This document shows, piece by piece, positions 43,921 through 53,966 of a stretch of 64,000 nucleotides of DNA (position 1 is the stretch's first letter; each line of letters opens with the position of its first letter). The stretch lies in the NCBI GenBank assembly GCA_963828855.1, contig CAWHGB010000008.1, positions 372,001-436,000 of the forward strand, in the 5' to 3' direction. The notes under the pieces are model-generated. The model saw only the letters and a list, made by a program, of their open reading frames with translations. It did not search any database and was not told the DNA's origin. The translations under genes were made by a program, and so were the position numbers. Source of the stretch: CAVVEQ01 sp963828855. GTDB taxonomy: Bacteria; Chloroflexota; Anaerolineae; Anaerolineales; Anaerolineaceae.

Positions 43921-43936
43921 TTTCGTATTGCCTGCC

Positions 43937-45398
43937 TTAGCTAGATTTATAAAGCTTTTTTATCCGCTTCATTTCTTCGGCTTCTGGTAAATGTTTATAG
44001 AATTCATCCAGAGGATAACAGCCAGAAATCAAACCCTTTCGGGGAGCAGTAGTGCAATCACTGAATGTCCTGCATATTCGATTTCGTTTAAGACTGCATC
44101 CCTTAAGAACATCTGCAGAAAGTTCAGGGTAGGAGTAGTACTGATCTCCCCAATCCTGCAAAGTCGATAAGATTTTCCCGGATTACTGCCTGTGCTACAT
44201 TCGGAATCCAATCCTGCAAATAGGAATATCCTGAACCGACACATGCGATTTTGGATACTGTTTTATGCAATTCTGCAGCGATATTGATATGCCGGGCGAC
44301 CCCAACAAGCGGATCTTCCGGGGCTTCATACCCATCCGAGGGAGGAAAATACGCAGGACGTGTAAAGTGATGATTGTAATAAGGACTTGCTGCGGTCAAG
44401 TTCACCAATTCCACATTCAATTCTTCGAGTAATTTCAGGAAGGCGATCGGTTCATCCAGCTTGAGCTGGCCAGGATGATCAGGATCTCCACCAAACGCAA
44501 ACGGATATTGACCATTCTCATCCAGATAATCTGTCATTCGGCCAATATTGTCAATATCAGGACGGAAAGGAGGTACAGTCGAACATACTAAGACGAACCC
44601 CAATGATTAACCCGGGACAATCTCGTTTTATTCCCTGAACAATCTCTCGTAAAAATCTGGTTCGGTTTTCAAAAGATCCACCGAATTTTCCCGGACGCTT
44701 GTAGGCACTTAAGAACTCATGACCCAGGTAACCGTGACAATGTTTCACATCGACAAAATCAAATCCAATCGATTGAGCTCGTTTTGCTGCCCGGATGAAT
44801 TCTCCAATCAGATCTTCGATCTCCATATCGGTAAGTATCGGGGTCTCGGGAGAGGTGTGATAAATTTTGTTGAGCACTGGGTGATCATACAAAATCTTGG
44901 GTTCGAATTTTGTTTTTTCGTTAGGTTTACAAAATCGACCGGAGTGGGTTAATTGCAGACCAATGAAGAGATCACTAGCATCTCCGAAGTGTGATTTGTG
45001 CTCGGCAACAAGATCCTTTCTCAAGACCTTCTATTGAGGACATGGTACTGTCCAGGATCATCAATTGATTCGGGTTTGCGCGCCCGGAGGGTGTCACTGC
45101 AGCCGCCTCGCCTCCCCAAATGAGCTTTGGCTCCGCTCAGTCCGAAATTTTTCCACCGCCGGGTTGTGAATTCTGTTGGTTTCCCATCAGGGGTTCCGTC
45201 CCATCCCTCCATCGGTTGAATGCAAAACCTGTTCCCAATTCTTCGACCTGCTTCAAGGAAAAAGGGCTGGGCAAGTGGTCCTTCAGGCGCGGGGATTACG
45301 GAACGGTCAAACGGAATCGTTACCCCCAAACATTCTATCCTTTCAAGGAATTTTTCCGTAGTATTTAGGCTAGCTATTTTTGGATATACATTTTTCAT
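43937..45398 (-). pseudogene. Old yellow enzyme-type NADH:flavin oxidoreductase, broken by about four frameshifts
   Basis: Five pieces in changing frames give one FMN-dependent TIM-barrel reductase of about 485 residues. The N-terminal part reads RIGNRFCIQPMEGWDGTPDG and RRWKNFGLSGAK. A shift near 45,126 leads to LIWGGEAAAVTPSGRANPNQ, and one near 45,022 to LRKDLVAEHKSHFG with GLQLTHSGRF and FDFVDVKHCHGYLGHEFLSA. One near 44,580 leads to VPPFRPDIDNIGRMTDYL, and one near 44,140 to YPELSADVLKGCSLKRNRIC. The HCHGYL loop is the OYE active site. The Cys-rich tail (NRIC, SDCTT, SGCYP) resembles the iron-sulfur region of 2,4-dienoyl-CoA/2-enoate reductases without their extra domains. It probably reduces an activated C=C bond. 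Confidence 0.75.
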
Positions 45399-45468
45399 TG
45401 ATTCATCATTTCGTTATATTAATATCCTTGTAACTCAGATGAGTTACCCTAGGAGATCCTCTTATTTG

Positions 45469-46503
45469 CTACCTGCATACTCTGCCTGAGCTGTTGCCAT
45501 TAAGCAGTTTTTCAACTTCATTAAGCGAAACAAGATTAAAATCGCCAACAATCGTATGTTTCAGTGCAGATGCAGAGACTGCAAAGTCAATCACCCTTTG
45601 ACTATCTTCCGGGAAATTTATCAAACCATAAATCAGTCCTGCCATAAAGCTGTCGCCACTCCCTACTCTATCCACTATGTGGGTCAGATCGAATTTATTC
45701 CCTTCAAAGAATTTTCCTCGATCCCAAAAAATTCCACTCCAGGTATTGTGATTAGCGGATATTGATCCCCTCAAGGTAATGGCGATCTGCTTAGCAGATG
45801 GAAATTGCTCAGCTAATTGTTTACAGACAAATCTATACTGATCCGAATCGACTTTACCTGCAGTAATGTCGCTCTCCGGCGCGATTATCCCAAACACCTT
45901 TTCGGCATCTTCTTCGTTTCCGATAATTACATCGCTAAACGATACTAATTCCCTCATTACCTCATCGGCAGATTTTCCCCATTTCCATAATTTCGCGCGG
46001 TAATTCAAATCGCAGGATATAGTGATCCCCATGCGCTTAGCAGCCTTGATTCCTTCCAAACATACCGCTGCCGCCCCTTCAGAAACAGCTGGGGTAATCC
46101 CTGTCCAATGAAACCATTTCGATTCTGCAAACGCTGACTCCCAATCGACCATTCCATGTTTAATGAGGAAAAACTGGAAAAAGCCCTGTCATAGATCACT
46201 TGGCTTCCTCGCATAACAGCGCCAAATTCCATAAAATAAATTCCAAGCCGTTCTCCTCCCCGAAGGACATATTTTGTGCCTACATCAAATTGATGCAGAT
46301 ATTTTATGCATGCGTCACCGAGATCATTGGCTGGGATTATTGTTACAAATTGGGTTGGCATTCCAAAATTGGAAAGCGATACTGCGACATTAGACTCACC
46401 ACCCCCAAATGCGATATCAAATGAACGTGCCTGGCAAAAACGCTGCACCCCAGGTGGGGTAGAGTCGGAGCATAATTTCGCCAAAGGTGACAATATTCTT
46501 CAT
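45469..46503 (-). pseudogene. PfkB-family sugar kinase, 2-keto-3-deoxygluconate kinase-like (two frameshifts)
   Basis: ATG 46503 opens MKNIVTFGEIMLRL, the typical KdgK start. A shift near 46,463 leads to TPPGVQRFCQARSFDIAFGG and GESNVAVSLSNFGMPTQFVT. A second shift near 46,165 leads to WFHWTGITPAVSEGAAAVCL, CDLNYRAKLWKWGKSADEV and the catalytic VDRVGSGDSFMAGLIYGLIN (G-x-G-D, Asp base). The restored length of about 345 residues fits 2-keto-3-deoxygluconate kinase, which phosphorylates a keto-deoxy sugar acid with ATP. The start lies ten bases after the SDR gene. The presence of this kinase argues that at least part of the operon handles a sugar acid. Confidence 0.78.
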
Positions 46504-46513
46504 ATGAAAAACC

Positions 46514-47293
46514 TCACAACCGGTGCATGTGAAATCCACCATCAATATCAACAATTTGACCGGTGGAAAACGGGAAATAACCTTCGGCGATTGCAAGAAC
46601 CGCCCTTCCTATATCTTCAGGTTCACCCCACCGTTTTAGTGGTGTAATTCCCTCAGAAATCAGCTTGTCGTATTTTTCCTTCACCATTTCGGTTAGAGGC
46701 GTCTTTATTATCCCTGGCCTTATCTCAAAAACATTGATTCCGATTTCTGCTAATCGGTCTGCATAAAGAAGGGTGGTCATGGAAACGGCTGCTTTTGAGA
46801 GGCAATACTCCGCCCGGCTGGTGCTGCTTGTGTACGCGCTTATGGAACCAATGTTTACGATCTTGGGGTTCTTGATTATTTCTTCTTTGATAAGGTCGAC
46901 CATCTTTTTCGCCACAATTTGGGTGAGGAAAAATGGTGCTATCGTATTGACCTCCATCACTTCATGCATGCTCTCGACGCTGATCTCAAGCATATCCATA
47001 CGTACACGTGGACCAATGCCCGCATTATTTACGAGAAGATTGATTTGTCCATACTTTTCAAGGGTTTTATCAACAATCTTTTGTCGATCCTCCCCCGAAG
47101 TAATATCTGCCATGACGATCAAACCATCGGACCCTTCTTGACGTACAAGTGCGAGTGTCTCAGCTGGTGGCTCAGTATTTCCAAAATCATTAATTACTGT
47201 AATCCAACCTGATCGGGCAAGTGAAATGGCTATCCCTCTTCCGATTCCTCTGCCGGCACCTGTAATTATTGCGATTTTGTTTTCTTTATCCAT
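46514..47293 (-). CDS. Short-chain dehydrogenase/reductase (FabG-like)
   Basis: A 259-residue classical SDR, intact. NAD(P)-binding IAIITGAGRGIGRGIAISLA, the NNAG motif in INLLVNNAGIGPRVRMDM, the Ser in KIVNIGSISAYTSSTSRAEY with Y-x-x-x-K (YCLSK), and FEIRPGIIKTPLTEMV are all in place, so it should be active. In this operon it may oxidise a hydroxyl of the imported compound, for example a keto-deoxy sugar acid to the diketo form that FAH-family enzymes cleave. It sits 50 bases after livM. Confidence 0.9.
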   Translation of the reverse strand: MDKENKIAIITGAGRGIGRGIAISLARSGWITVINDFGNTEPPAETLALVRQEGSDGLIVMADITSGEDRQKIVDKTLEKYGQINLLVNNAGIGPRVRMDMLEISVESMHEVMEVNTIAPFFLTQIVAKKMVDLIKEEIIKNPKIVNIGSISAYTSSTSRAEYCLSKAAVSMTTLLYADRLAEIGINVFEIRPGIIKTPLTEMVKEKYDKLISEGITPLKRWGEPEDIGRAVLAIAEGYFPFSTGQIVDIDGGFHMHRL

Positions 47294-47342
47294 TTAACCT
47301 CTCGATATCCAAGTAAATGCTTTTGGGGATTCCCATAAATAC

Positions 47343-48563
47343 CTAATCCCAATCCAAGAAAGTTGGTAACATTTCCTTGTTTCGTAAGGTTCCAACAATT
47401 CCATCCGGGAAGAATATAAGAACAAAGATGAGGATCACCCCGACAACCACAATATTCAATTCAGTTGCTCCGAGTTTTGAAACAATAAACTCATTCACGG
47501 CTAGCATAATCGCAGCACCAATTACCGGACCGCTTACGGTACCTTTGCCGCCTAGAATTGCATTCAATACAATCCCAGTCCCAATCGCAACCGTCAAGAA
47601 TATTGAAGGCCTCAAATACGTCAGGTAATACCCGTAAACCGCACCTGCCATTCCAATAAAAAGCCCACTTAACCCGAATGCCAGAATCTTGTAAAACCGA
47701 GTTGGGATTCCAGCAACCTCTGCTTTGGTTTCATCCTGAGAGATTGCGCGTAATCCAAGGCCAAATTTCGAGTGTCGGATAAAATAGGTCATTAGAATAC
47801 AAAGTAGCATAATTGCGAGCATGTAGTAATAAAAGGGGATTTTCGCCAGAGAACCTTCAAGTGAGATCATTGATAACGCTAAGCCGTTCGTCCCACCCGT
47901 TAGCTCCCAGTTATCCAGCAATTCAGCACACAGTAGCACTAATGCGATCGTTGATATGATAAATGTGGTTCCCCTGGTACGAAGTGCGATTAGACCAAAA
48001 AGGAGCCCCCCAGCCATCGCTAACAATCCTGCGATCGGTGCTGTGATGAATGGGGATACTCTCCAAAATACGAAAACCATACCTGATAAATAAGCACCAA
48101 AAGCCGTAAAAACATTGTGCCCTAGGGAGATATACCCGGCATACCCCCCGATAATATTCCAGCTACTTGACCAAATGACATATAAGAAGCAAAGAATTAG
48201 CATGTAAAGCCAATAATTCAGTGTCCCAGTTTTTAGTTGGATTAATGGTATTGCAATTAGTATTACTAATAGCGCCAGGGGAACGCCTGATTTTACCCAT
48301 TTATGCTCGCGAGAGAATTTTGTTATGGTTGGGGTGAATAAATATAGAAACCATAATCCCAGGCTCAAAACCAGCATAGATTCTCCCCACTCTTCCATCC
48401 ATTGAGGAGGTATAAGGATTCCGAGCGAGTTATTTAGAATCTTCCAGATAACGACAATGAGCGTAATTGATGCTGGGATGATGAATCTTTTCAAAGACTG
48501 GCTCTTGGAGGTTCTGTTTGTTGGTTCCTTATCATTCGAATTTACGGTTAATGATCCAGTCAT
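47343..48563 (-). CDS. livM: Branched-chain amino acid-type ABC transporter permease LivM
   Basis: A 406-residue permease of the Liv type. After an N-terminal segment of about 110 residues with two or three extra helices it has the family core: YVIWSSSWNIIGGYAGYISL, GHNVFTAFGAYLSGMVF, RGTTFIISTIALVLLCAELL, GLGLRAISQDETKAEVAGIP and LGGKGTVSGPVIGAAIMLAV. It pairs with LivH to pass the solute delivered by the LivK-type protein. Neighbouring enzymes suggest that the substrate is an organic acid or aromatic compound rather than leucine. Stop and start with livH are directly adjacent. Confidence 0.9.
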   Translation of the reverse strand: MTGSLTVNSNDKEPTNRTSKSQSLKRFIIPASITLIVVIWKILNNSLGILIPPQWMEEWGESMLVLSLGLWFLYLFTPTITKFSREHKWVKSGVPLALLVILIAIPLIQLKTGTLNYWLYMLILCFLYVIWSSSWNIIGGYAGYISLGHNVFTAFGAYLSGMVFVFWRVSPFITAPIAGLLAMAGGLLFGLIALRTRGTTFIISTIALVLLCAELLDNWELTGGTNGLALSMISLEGSLAKIPFYYYMLAIMLLCILMTYFIRHSKFGLGLRAISQDETKAEVAGIPTRFYKILAFGLSGLFIGMAGAVYGYYLTYLRPSIFLTVAIGTGIVLNAILGGKGTVSGPVIGAAIMLAVNEFIVSKLGATELNIVVVGVILIFVLIFFPDGIVGTLRNKEMLPTFLDWD

Positions 48564-49440
48564 CTAAACCTCCACCTTTTTGCCAAATATCCCTTGAGGT
48601 CTAATCAAAAGGATCAAGAAGAGCGCCAAATAGAATGTTATTGGTGACCAGGTCGGTCCAAAATAAAAATTGACAAATGCAGCTGCAGTTGCAAGTAGGA
48701 AAGAACTAACCAATGCACCTAAGAGACTACCCATCCCACCCAAAACAACCAGGCACATGATCATTCCTATCCAGGCAATATGTTTTGCAGGATAGAAGGT
48801 AAATATAAAACTGAGGAGCGAGCCTGCAGCACCAGCCATGGCCAAACCAATCCCGAAGGAGATTGTAGAGATCCAACTCACGTTTACCCCGACTACCTGA
48901 GCTGCGTTACGGTTCTGCATGGTAGCTCTAATGGCGTTCCCGACCCGCGTATAACGTAAAAAGAGCCATAGACCAACAATTAATATAATGCTTATGATCA
49001 ACGCAAATAATTGACTTTGAGGAATAAAGAAAGGTCCGAAATTAAACGAGCTTTTTGCATATTCTGGAGTCGTTGAGCGATATATTCCTGTAAAAATGAA
49101 TGCTAGAATTCCTTCGATCACCAATCCCGTGGCAAATGTTATCAATACGGTAAGATCTGAAAATCGAGGATTATCAACCCGCGAAGAAAAAAGAATTCGG
49201 TAATAAGCCATCCCAACCAGGAACATCGTGGGCATAGTAATCAAAAGCGAGACTATTGGATCCAAATTAAATGTTTTGAATAACCAAAAAGCCAGGTATG
49301 CTGATGCTACGATAAATGCTCGAATGAGCGAGATTGACAACGCGCATCACACCAAAAATCAATGTCATTCCTGAAGACATCAGGGCATAAACGCCACCCA
49401 GCACTAAACCCAGGATTAATATTTGAATCACCTGTGTCAT
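48564..49440 (-). CDS. livH: Branched-chain amino acid-type ABC transporter permease LivH (one frameshift)
   Basis: The true start is ATG 49440, with AAAGGAG upstream, giving MTQVIQILILGLVLGGVYAL and MTLIFGVMRVVNLAH. One base near 49,322 shifts the frame into FIVASAYLAFWLF. The rest follows the LivH pattern with GNAIRATMQNRNAAQVVGVN (coupling loop), FGIGLAMAGAAGSLLSFIFT and CLVVLGGMGSLLGALVSSFL. Restored length is about 292 residues, the family norm. Its start overlaps the repaired livF stop by one base (TAATG), which supports both repairs. Confidence 0.88.
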
Positions 49441-50182
49441 TAAGAAGTCTCCTTTACAGGTGGTTTTCGTCGTTTGCCAAGATACAGCTCTTGAATTCGG
49501 GGATCACTGAGAACTTCTGAAGCAGGGCTTTCAAAACTATTGGTTCCTAAATCCAACACAACACCTTGATCGGCAATTTCAAGCCCTTTCGGGCATTTTG
49601 TTCAACAAGTAGAATGGTAAAACCGGAATTTCTTAAATCGGTGATTATCGAAAATATTTGTTGGACGACTTTTGGAGAGAGACCTAAGGAGGGCTCATCC
49701 AACATAATCATCTCGGGTTTAAGCACAAGCGCACGGGCGATTGCACAGAGTTGTTGCTGCCCGCCCGAAAGGGTTCTTGCCATTTGAGAACTCTTCTCTT
49801 TGAGGACCGGAAACATCGAAAATAATTCTTCGATCCTTGTTTCAACCAACCTCGAATTCCTTAATATATATCCGCCCATTCTGAGGTTCTCTTTTACGGT
49901 CATATCGGGAAATAGACTGCGATCAGAAGGGACATAACTCAATCCACGTTGCAAGACTTGGTCGGCGCGTAATCCACTGATCACCTCTCCTTTAAATGTA
50001 ATTTTTCCATCACGGGGTGTGATAAGACCAGCAATGACTTTTATTAAGGTTGACTTTCCTGCCCCATTCGGTCCGATAATACAATATGTTTTGCATGATT
50101 CAACGGTGAGGGATAAACCTTTGAGAATGTTAGGACCACTTCCATAACCGGCGATAACATTTTCAATGACGAGAGTTCCCAT
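49440..50182 (-). CDS. livF: Branched-chain amino acid-type ABC transporter ATPase LivF (frameshift near C-terminus)
   Basis: A nucleotide-binding subunit of about 247 residues. Walker A is YCIIGPNGAGKSTLIKVIAG, the signature is ARTLSGGQQQLCAIARALVL and Walker B is PEMIMLDEPSLGLSPKVVQQ, with switch His replaced by VEQNARK as in LivF. Near 49,585 the frame slips; the proper ending IADQGVVLDLGTNSF and IQELYLGKRRKPPVKET is read in another frame to the stop at 49440. It pairs with LivG to drive import. Confidence 0.88.
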
Positions 50183-50185
50183 TTA

Positions 50186-50918
50186 TCATTCTCCTAAATA
50201 AGCTTCCATAACCAGGGGATTATTTTGAATGTCTTTTGGGCACCCTTCAGATGAGAACAGAACCATAAGCCATACAAATTACCGGGTCGCTGATTTTCAT
50301 TACCAGATCCATATTGTGTTCAACAATTAAAAATGTGATCCCTTTTTTATTTAATTCCAGAATTCTATCGATAATGCTTTCAAGCAGCGTGGGATTCACG
50401 CCCCCTGCAGGTTCGTCGAGCATGATTAGTTTTGGTGAAGACATTAAAACTGATGCAAATTCCATCAGTTTTTTCTGCCCGTAGGATAAATTCTTAGCCT
50501 TTTCCTGAGCAAGATGTGATATTCCGACAAAAGATAATAATTCCATTGCATGTTCGGTTTCTCGTTTAGAGGAACTTGATCCGAACATATTAATAAAACC
50601 ATTTACTTGAGATTGAATGACCATATTTTCCAACACGGTCATTTCTTGCAGATCACGGGTGATTTGAAATGTGCGACTGATTCCCATACGCGTAATCACG
50701 TGTGGTTGTAAACCATTAATTTTCTTTCCCAAAAAATGGATCTCCCCGGAATCCAACGAGAGCAATCCTGTAACGAGGTTGAATACAGTGGTTTTACCAG
50801 CTCCATTTGGACCAATCAGGCTTGCGATCTGCCCTTCTTCTACCGAAAACGAACAATCATTAACTGCTTGGATACCGCCAAAATGTTTATTTAATCCTTT
50901 TACCTCTAACATTGCCAT
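50186..50918 (-). CDS. livG: Branched-chain amino acid-type ABC transporter ATPase LivG (frameshift near C-terminus)
   Basis: A nucleotide-binding subunit of about 244 residues. I use ATG 50918 rather than the TTG at 50924. Walker A is ASLIGPNGAGKTTVFNLVTG, the signature region is LSYGQKKLMEFASVLMSSPK (LSYGQ form usual for LivG) and Walker B is LIMLDEPAGGVNPTLLESI, with VEHNMDLVMKISD. One base near 50,255 breaks the end; the repaired frame reads SEGCPKDIQNNPLVMEAYLG and stops at 50186, three bases before the livF start. It starts six bases after the livK stop. Confidence 0.88.
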
Positions 50919-50924
50919 TTTCAA

Positions 50925-52369
50925 TTACCTTATATCACCAGGGTGTTCCCTCAAATAATCCGTGCCTGGCGTTTCCACCAGACACGGATTCGAATAAAAC
51001 GATTTACCACTCGGGTTTTGGATAACCAGGGGTTTGACACCCGGGAAAGCATCGGTCGGGTAGACAAATTCGAGTTTTCCATCTTGCCATTGTGTCATGA
51101 TGAATGATTTGTTGATCGGTAAGCCACGTTCGTCCCAATAGAAATCACCAAGGATGGTCTTTACAGGGTCGGCCGCGGTGCGGGCAGCAAGCCAATCCCG
51201 GAGGACGGTATTGTCGGTGGAACCGGTTGCGCTCACCGCCTGTTCGATACCCTGGCAGAGAGCGAATGGAATGGCTTCATCTTCACCACCTTCAGCACCG
51301 TATTTCGCTTTGAATGCATCCAGGAACATTTGGTTGGTGAATTCTTCCCCATTCAGCATTCCGGAGAAATTGGCGAGGGGATGCCATGATGCCTGAATGG
51401 TGATGCCATTCGCAGCAGTCCCTAAGGCTTCGCCAAATTCTTTCTGAGCACCCTGGCTCATGAAGATGCCTTTGGGATTGTAGCCGACCTGCTGCAGGGC
51501 ATTGACCAGGTTAATCGCCTCGTCAGCCGAAGTGACAGGTGCGAACAGGAAATCAGCATTGGCAGCCTTTAATGATGCGGCAAGGGTCGTCCAGTCAGAG
51601 AAACCTTCCGGCCATTGCTGTTCAAAAACTACTTCCGCATTTAGTTTGCTGAGCTCACCTGGAGCAAGACTAACTGTTTTTTCGCTTCCATCATTGTTCT
51701 GGAAGGTGACATCCTCCCCTTTCAAACCAGCGATCAGGGCATTGGCATAGAAATCATCAGCCCATGCAAGCGCAACGGTTGCGGGTTGCTGATCGGCAGC
51801 AACCAGGTCCTTGATCATCATCACAGGTGATGCACCGATGTATTCAGCAGCATTCGGTTGAAAGTAAACCAAATATTTGAATCCGCGCTCATAGACACGG
51901 AGAGCTGCTGCGGAGGGGATCGGGTGTAAAACTTTTGCTTGTTCGGTGACCGCTGAAGCGGGGAAGGTCAGCTTGCTGGAAAAGGTTCCAAAGATCAAGT
52001 CGACTTTATCCTCATTGATGAACCTTTCCATCTGAGCAAGGGTAGTATCAACATCCGATTGGTTATCGCTTACGACTAATTCAACGGGCCGTCCCAGAAG
52101 ACCGCCTGCTTCATTGATTAGATCCACGCAAAGTTGGTAACCATCGCGATGCTTGGTACCCGTGATCGAAAATTCACCTGTCAAGGGTAGAGAGCTTCCA
52201 ATCTTAATGGGAGTTGCATCCACGGAGCAGGTGCTTCGGTGGCTGCGGGTGCCTCGGTGGCTGCAGGTGCTTCGGGAGCAGCAGGAGCCTCAGTGGGTGC
52301 TGCGCATGCACTGAGCGCCATTGACGCAATCATTACAAACGCCAGTACTAAATAGATGCTTCGTTTCAT
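50925..52369 (-). CDS. livK: Branched-chain amino acid-type ABC substrate-binding lipoprotein (one frameshift)
   Basis: ATG 52369 (AGGAG upstream) starts a lipoprotein signal MKRSIYLVLAFVMIASMALS with lipobox SAC and an Ala/Pro/Glu/Thr linker containing repeats of TEAPA. At about 52,222 one base is missing; the frame then resumes as DATPIKIGSSLPLTGEFSIT, GYQLCVDLINEAGGLLGRPV and ELVVSDNQSDVDTTLAQMER. This is the Peripla_BP_6 fold of LivJ/LivK proteins. Total length is about 480 residues. It is secreted, anchored to the membrane, and gives the transporter its specificity. Relatives bind amino acids, amides, urea or aromatic acids, so the ligand is not fixed. Confidence 0.88.
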
Positions 52370-52436
52370 TAATTATCTCCTCTTTTTTATGGTCCAAAGT
52401 TTTTCCAAACTGAAATACGATTATCGTTTTTCTTTA

Positions 52437-52448
52437 TCTCACCTCCTT
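52437..52448 (-). promoter_or_regulatory. Leader AAGGAGGTGAGA motif upstream of livK
   Basis: Read on the minus strand, AAGGAGGTGAGA stands 68 bases before the livK ATG, which has its own AGGAG site. It is the second of three such leader motifs in front of solute-binding lipoprotein genes in this window. An 11-base palindrome ACGATTATCGT lies next to it at 52,417-52,427. Confidence 0.35.
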
Positions 52449-52507
52449 ATCAAAAGCGTTTTTGAGGGCATAGAGATCTCGTGAATGTTCAGTCCTCAAT
52501 GAAAAAA

Positions 52508-53294
52508 TTACCTGTGTAAATAACCCATTCTTTCGGATATTTCATCGGCAGTTTTTTTCAGCCTGAGTCCGTAATCTTCTGTCCGTTCTAGAGGAAATCT
52601 TTGAACCGGTATAGAAATGCTTATCGCTCCAATCGGATAACCACTATGGTCAAATATCGGGGCGCCGATACATCTTCCTCCGACTTCATTTTCCTGTTCA
52701 TCCAACGCAAAACCAGTAATCTGAATTTTTTTGAGCTCATTCCTTAATTCATTTTTATCTGTAATTGTGAATGGCGTAACGGGGCGCAAAATGTATTGTG
52801 AAAGTAATTCTTCGCGTTCCTCCCCGGGTAAATTGGCAAAAATAACTTTCCCCAGGGCGGTTGAATGTAATGGGGCCCTTTTCCCAAGTTCAGATCGAAT
52901 TCCCAGCGAGTGATTTCCAAACATTCTTTCAATGTAAACCACAGCGTTCCCATCTCTGATGGCGAGATTTACGCTTTCGCCACACCAATTCCTCAATTCG
53001 TCTAAGTAAGGAGAAGAAAGTTCTCTAATGTCAAGCTGTTCTAAAAGTAACGAAGCCCGTTCGGCAAGTTTTAATCCGAGATGATATTTCCGGTTTACTG
53101 GATTCTGATCGAGGTATTTGTTGATCTTGAGTGTATATAATCAAACCTGAAGTGGTACCAATTGGTAAACCAACCAGCTTAGCGATTTCAGAATTTCCTA
53201 ATTCTTTATGTTCAGAATTAAATAGATTCAGAATATCTATAGCTCGTTGAACTGATGCAATGGGTTTTCGAGTGTTGTTAGAATTGGAAGGCAT
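52508..53294 (-). CDS. IclR-family transcriptional regulator (one frameshift)
   Basis: ATG 53294 opens MPSNSNNTRKPIASVQRAID and a winged helix with NLFNSEHKELGNSEIAKLVG and LPIGTTSGLI. Near 53,135 one base shifts the frame, after which the text continues KINKYLDQNPVNRKYHLGLK. The effector domain follows, with AVVYIERMFGNHSLGIRSEL, GKRAPLHSTALGKVIFANLP and CIGAPIFDHSGYPIGAISIS, typical of IclR. Restored length is about 260 residues. It is encoded just upstream of livK on the same strand and opposite the ribose-type operon, so it may control one or both according to the presence of the imported compound. Confidence 0.85.
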
Positions 53295-53791
53295 AGGGCA
53301 CAAATCAGGAAATAGATCCTTTAGGTAATTTGCGGCATTGCCGTAATATGTTTGTTATTATCGCATATAATTATCACAAATTCAACTACCTATTGTCATA
53401 ATTTGAATAAAATAAAAAAATGGAAATCATTATCCAAGTCTAAAAAATATCCTTCTTGCGATCATTTATTCTTTAAAGATGCTCTTGCTTCTGTCATTTG
53501 AGGGATTGATTGTAATAAACCAGCAGAGGTCCACAAAAATTTTTTACGTGCCAGGATTGCTCTGAAAAAATTTATTGGAATGGCAATTGTTCATTTGCAC
53601 ATTTTCCCCAATACAAGTTGAATTGAAACTGGGAGTGCCCCAAGCAGCGGTCCGAATCCAAATGAATGACTTGAAGAAAAACTCAAGAATGAAGTAATAG
53701 AAGTTTTTATATCTGTTATTGCGAAATTTGAAACTATATTATTTACAGGGATTGAAATCTAAAAAAATTATGATACTATATCAATAATATA

Positions 53792-53809
53792 ATCCTGTAA
53801 TGACAGGAT
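53792..53809 (+). promoter_or_regulatory. Inverted repeat and TATAAT box in the iclR-rbsB intergenic region
   Basis: ATCCTGT (53792-53798) and ACAGGAT (53803-53809) flank AATG; TATAAT overlaps the left edge at 53788-53793. An operator overlapping a -10 box would suit a repressor such as the divergent IclR protein or a LacI-type regulator. No convincing -35 box is seen at standard spacing. The remaining intergenic sequence from 53,295 to 53,966 is A+T-rich and holds no gene that I can support. Confidence 0.4.
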
Positions 53810-53896
53810 AACATATGGTGTGTCCGAGTTCAACAGCCAGCATAAGAATTTTGAAACCGTATATACCATAATCAAGAGTGTCTAGAAATATTTAAC

Positions 53897-53905
53897 AAGG
53901 AGGTG
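53897..53905 (+). promoter_or_regulatory. Leader AAGGAGGTG motif upstream of the ribose-type binding protein
   Basis: AAGGAGGTG stands about 60 bases before ATG 53967. A nine-codon frame starting at ATT and ending in TAG follows at normal ribosome-site spacing. The binding-protein gene has a separate GGGAGAG site. This is the third such leader in the window. Confidence 0.35.
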
Positions 53906-53966
53906 GTGATTATTAATATTTCGAATTCATTTGAATAGTTTTAAAAAATCGAAAATGGGAGAGAAA

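Noticed and set aside
52230..52310. Short tandem repeats (GGTGCTTCGGTGGCTGC type), first considered as a repeat array.
   Set aside because: They encode the Ala/Pro/Glu/Thr linker of the LivK-type lipoprotein; the similar run at 54,030-54,130 encodes the RbsB linker. No spacers, so not CRISPR.
53304..53930. Search for a regulator or small RNA in the A+T-rich iclR-rbsB gap.
   Set aside because: No frame with start, ribosome site and family pattern; only an inverted repeat and a TATAAT box could be supported.
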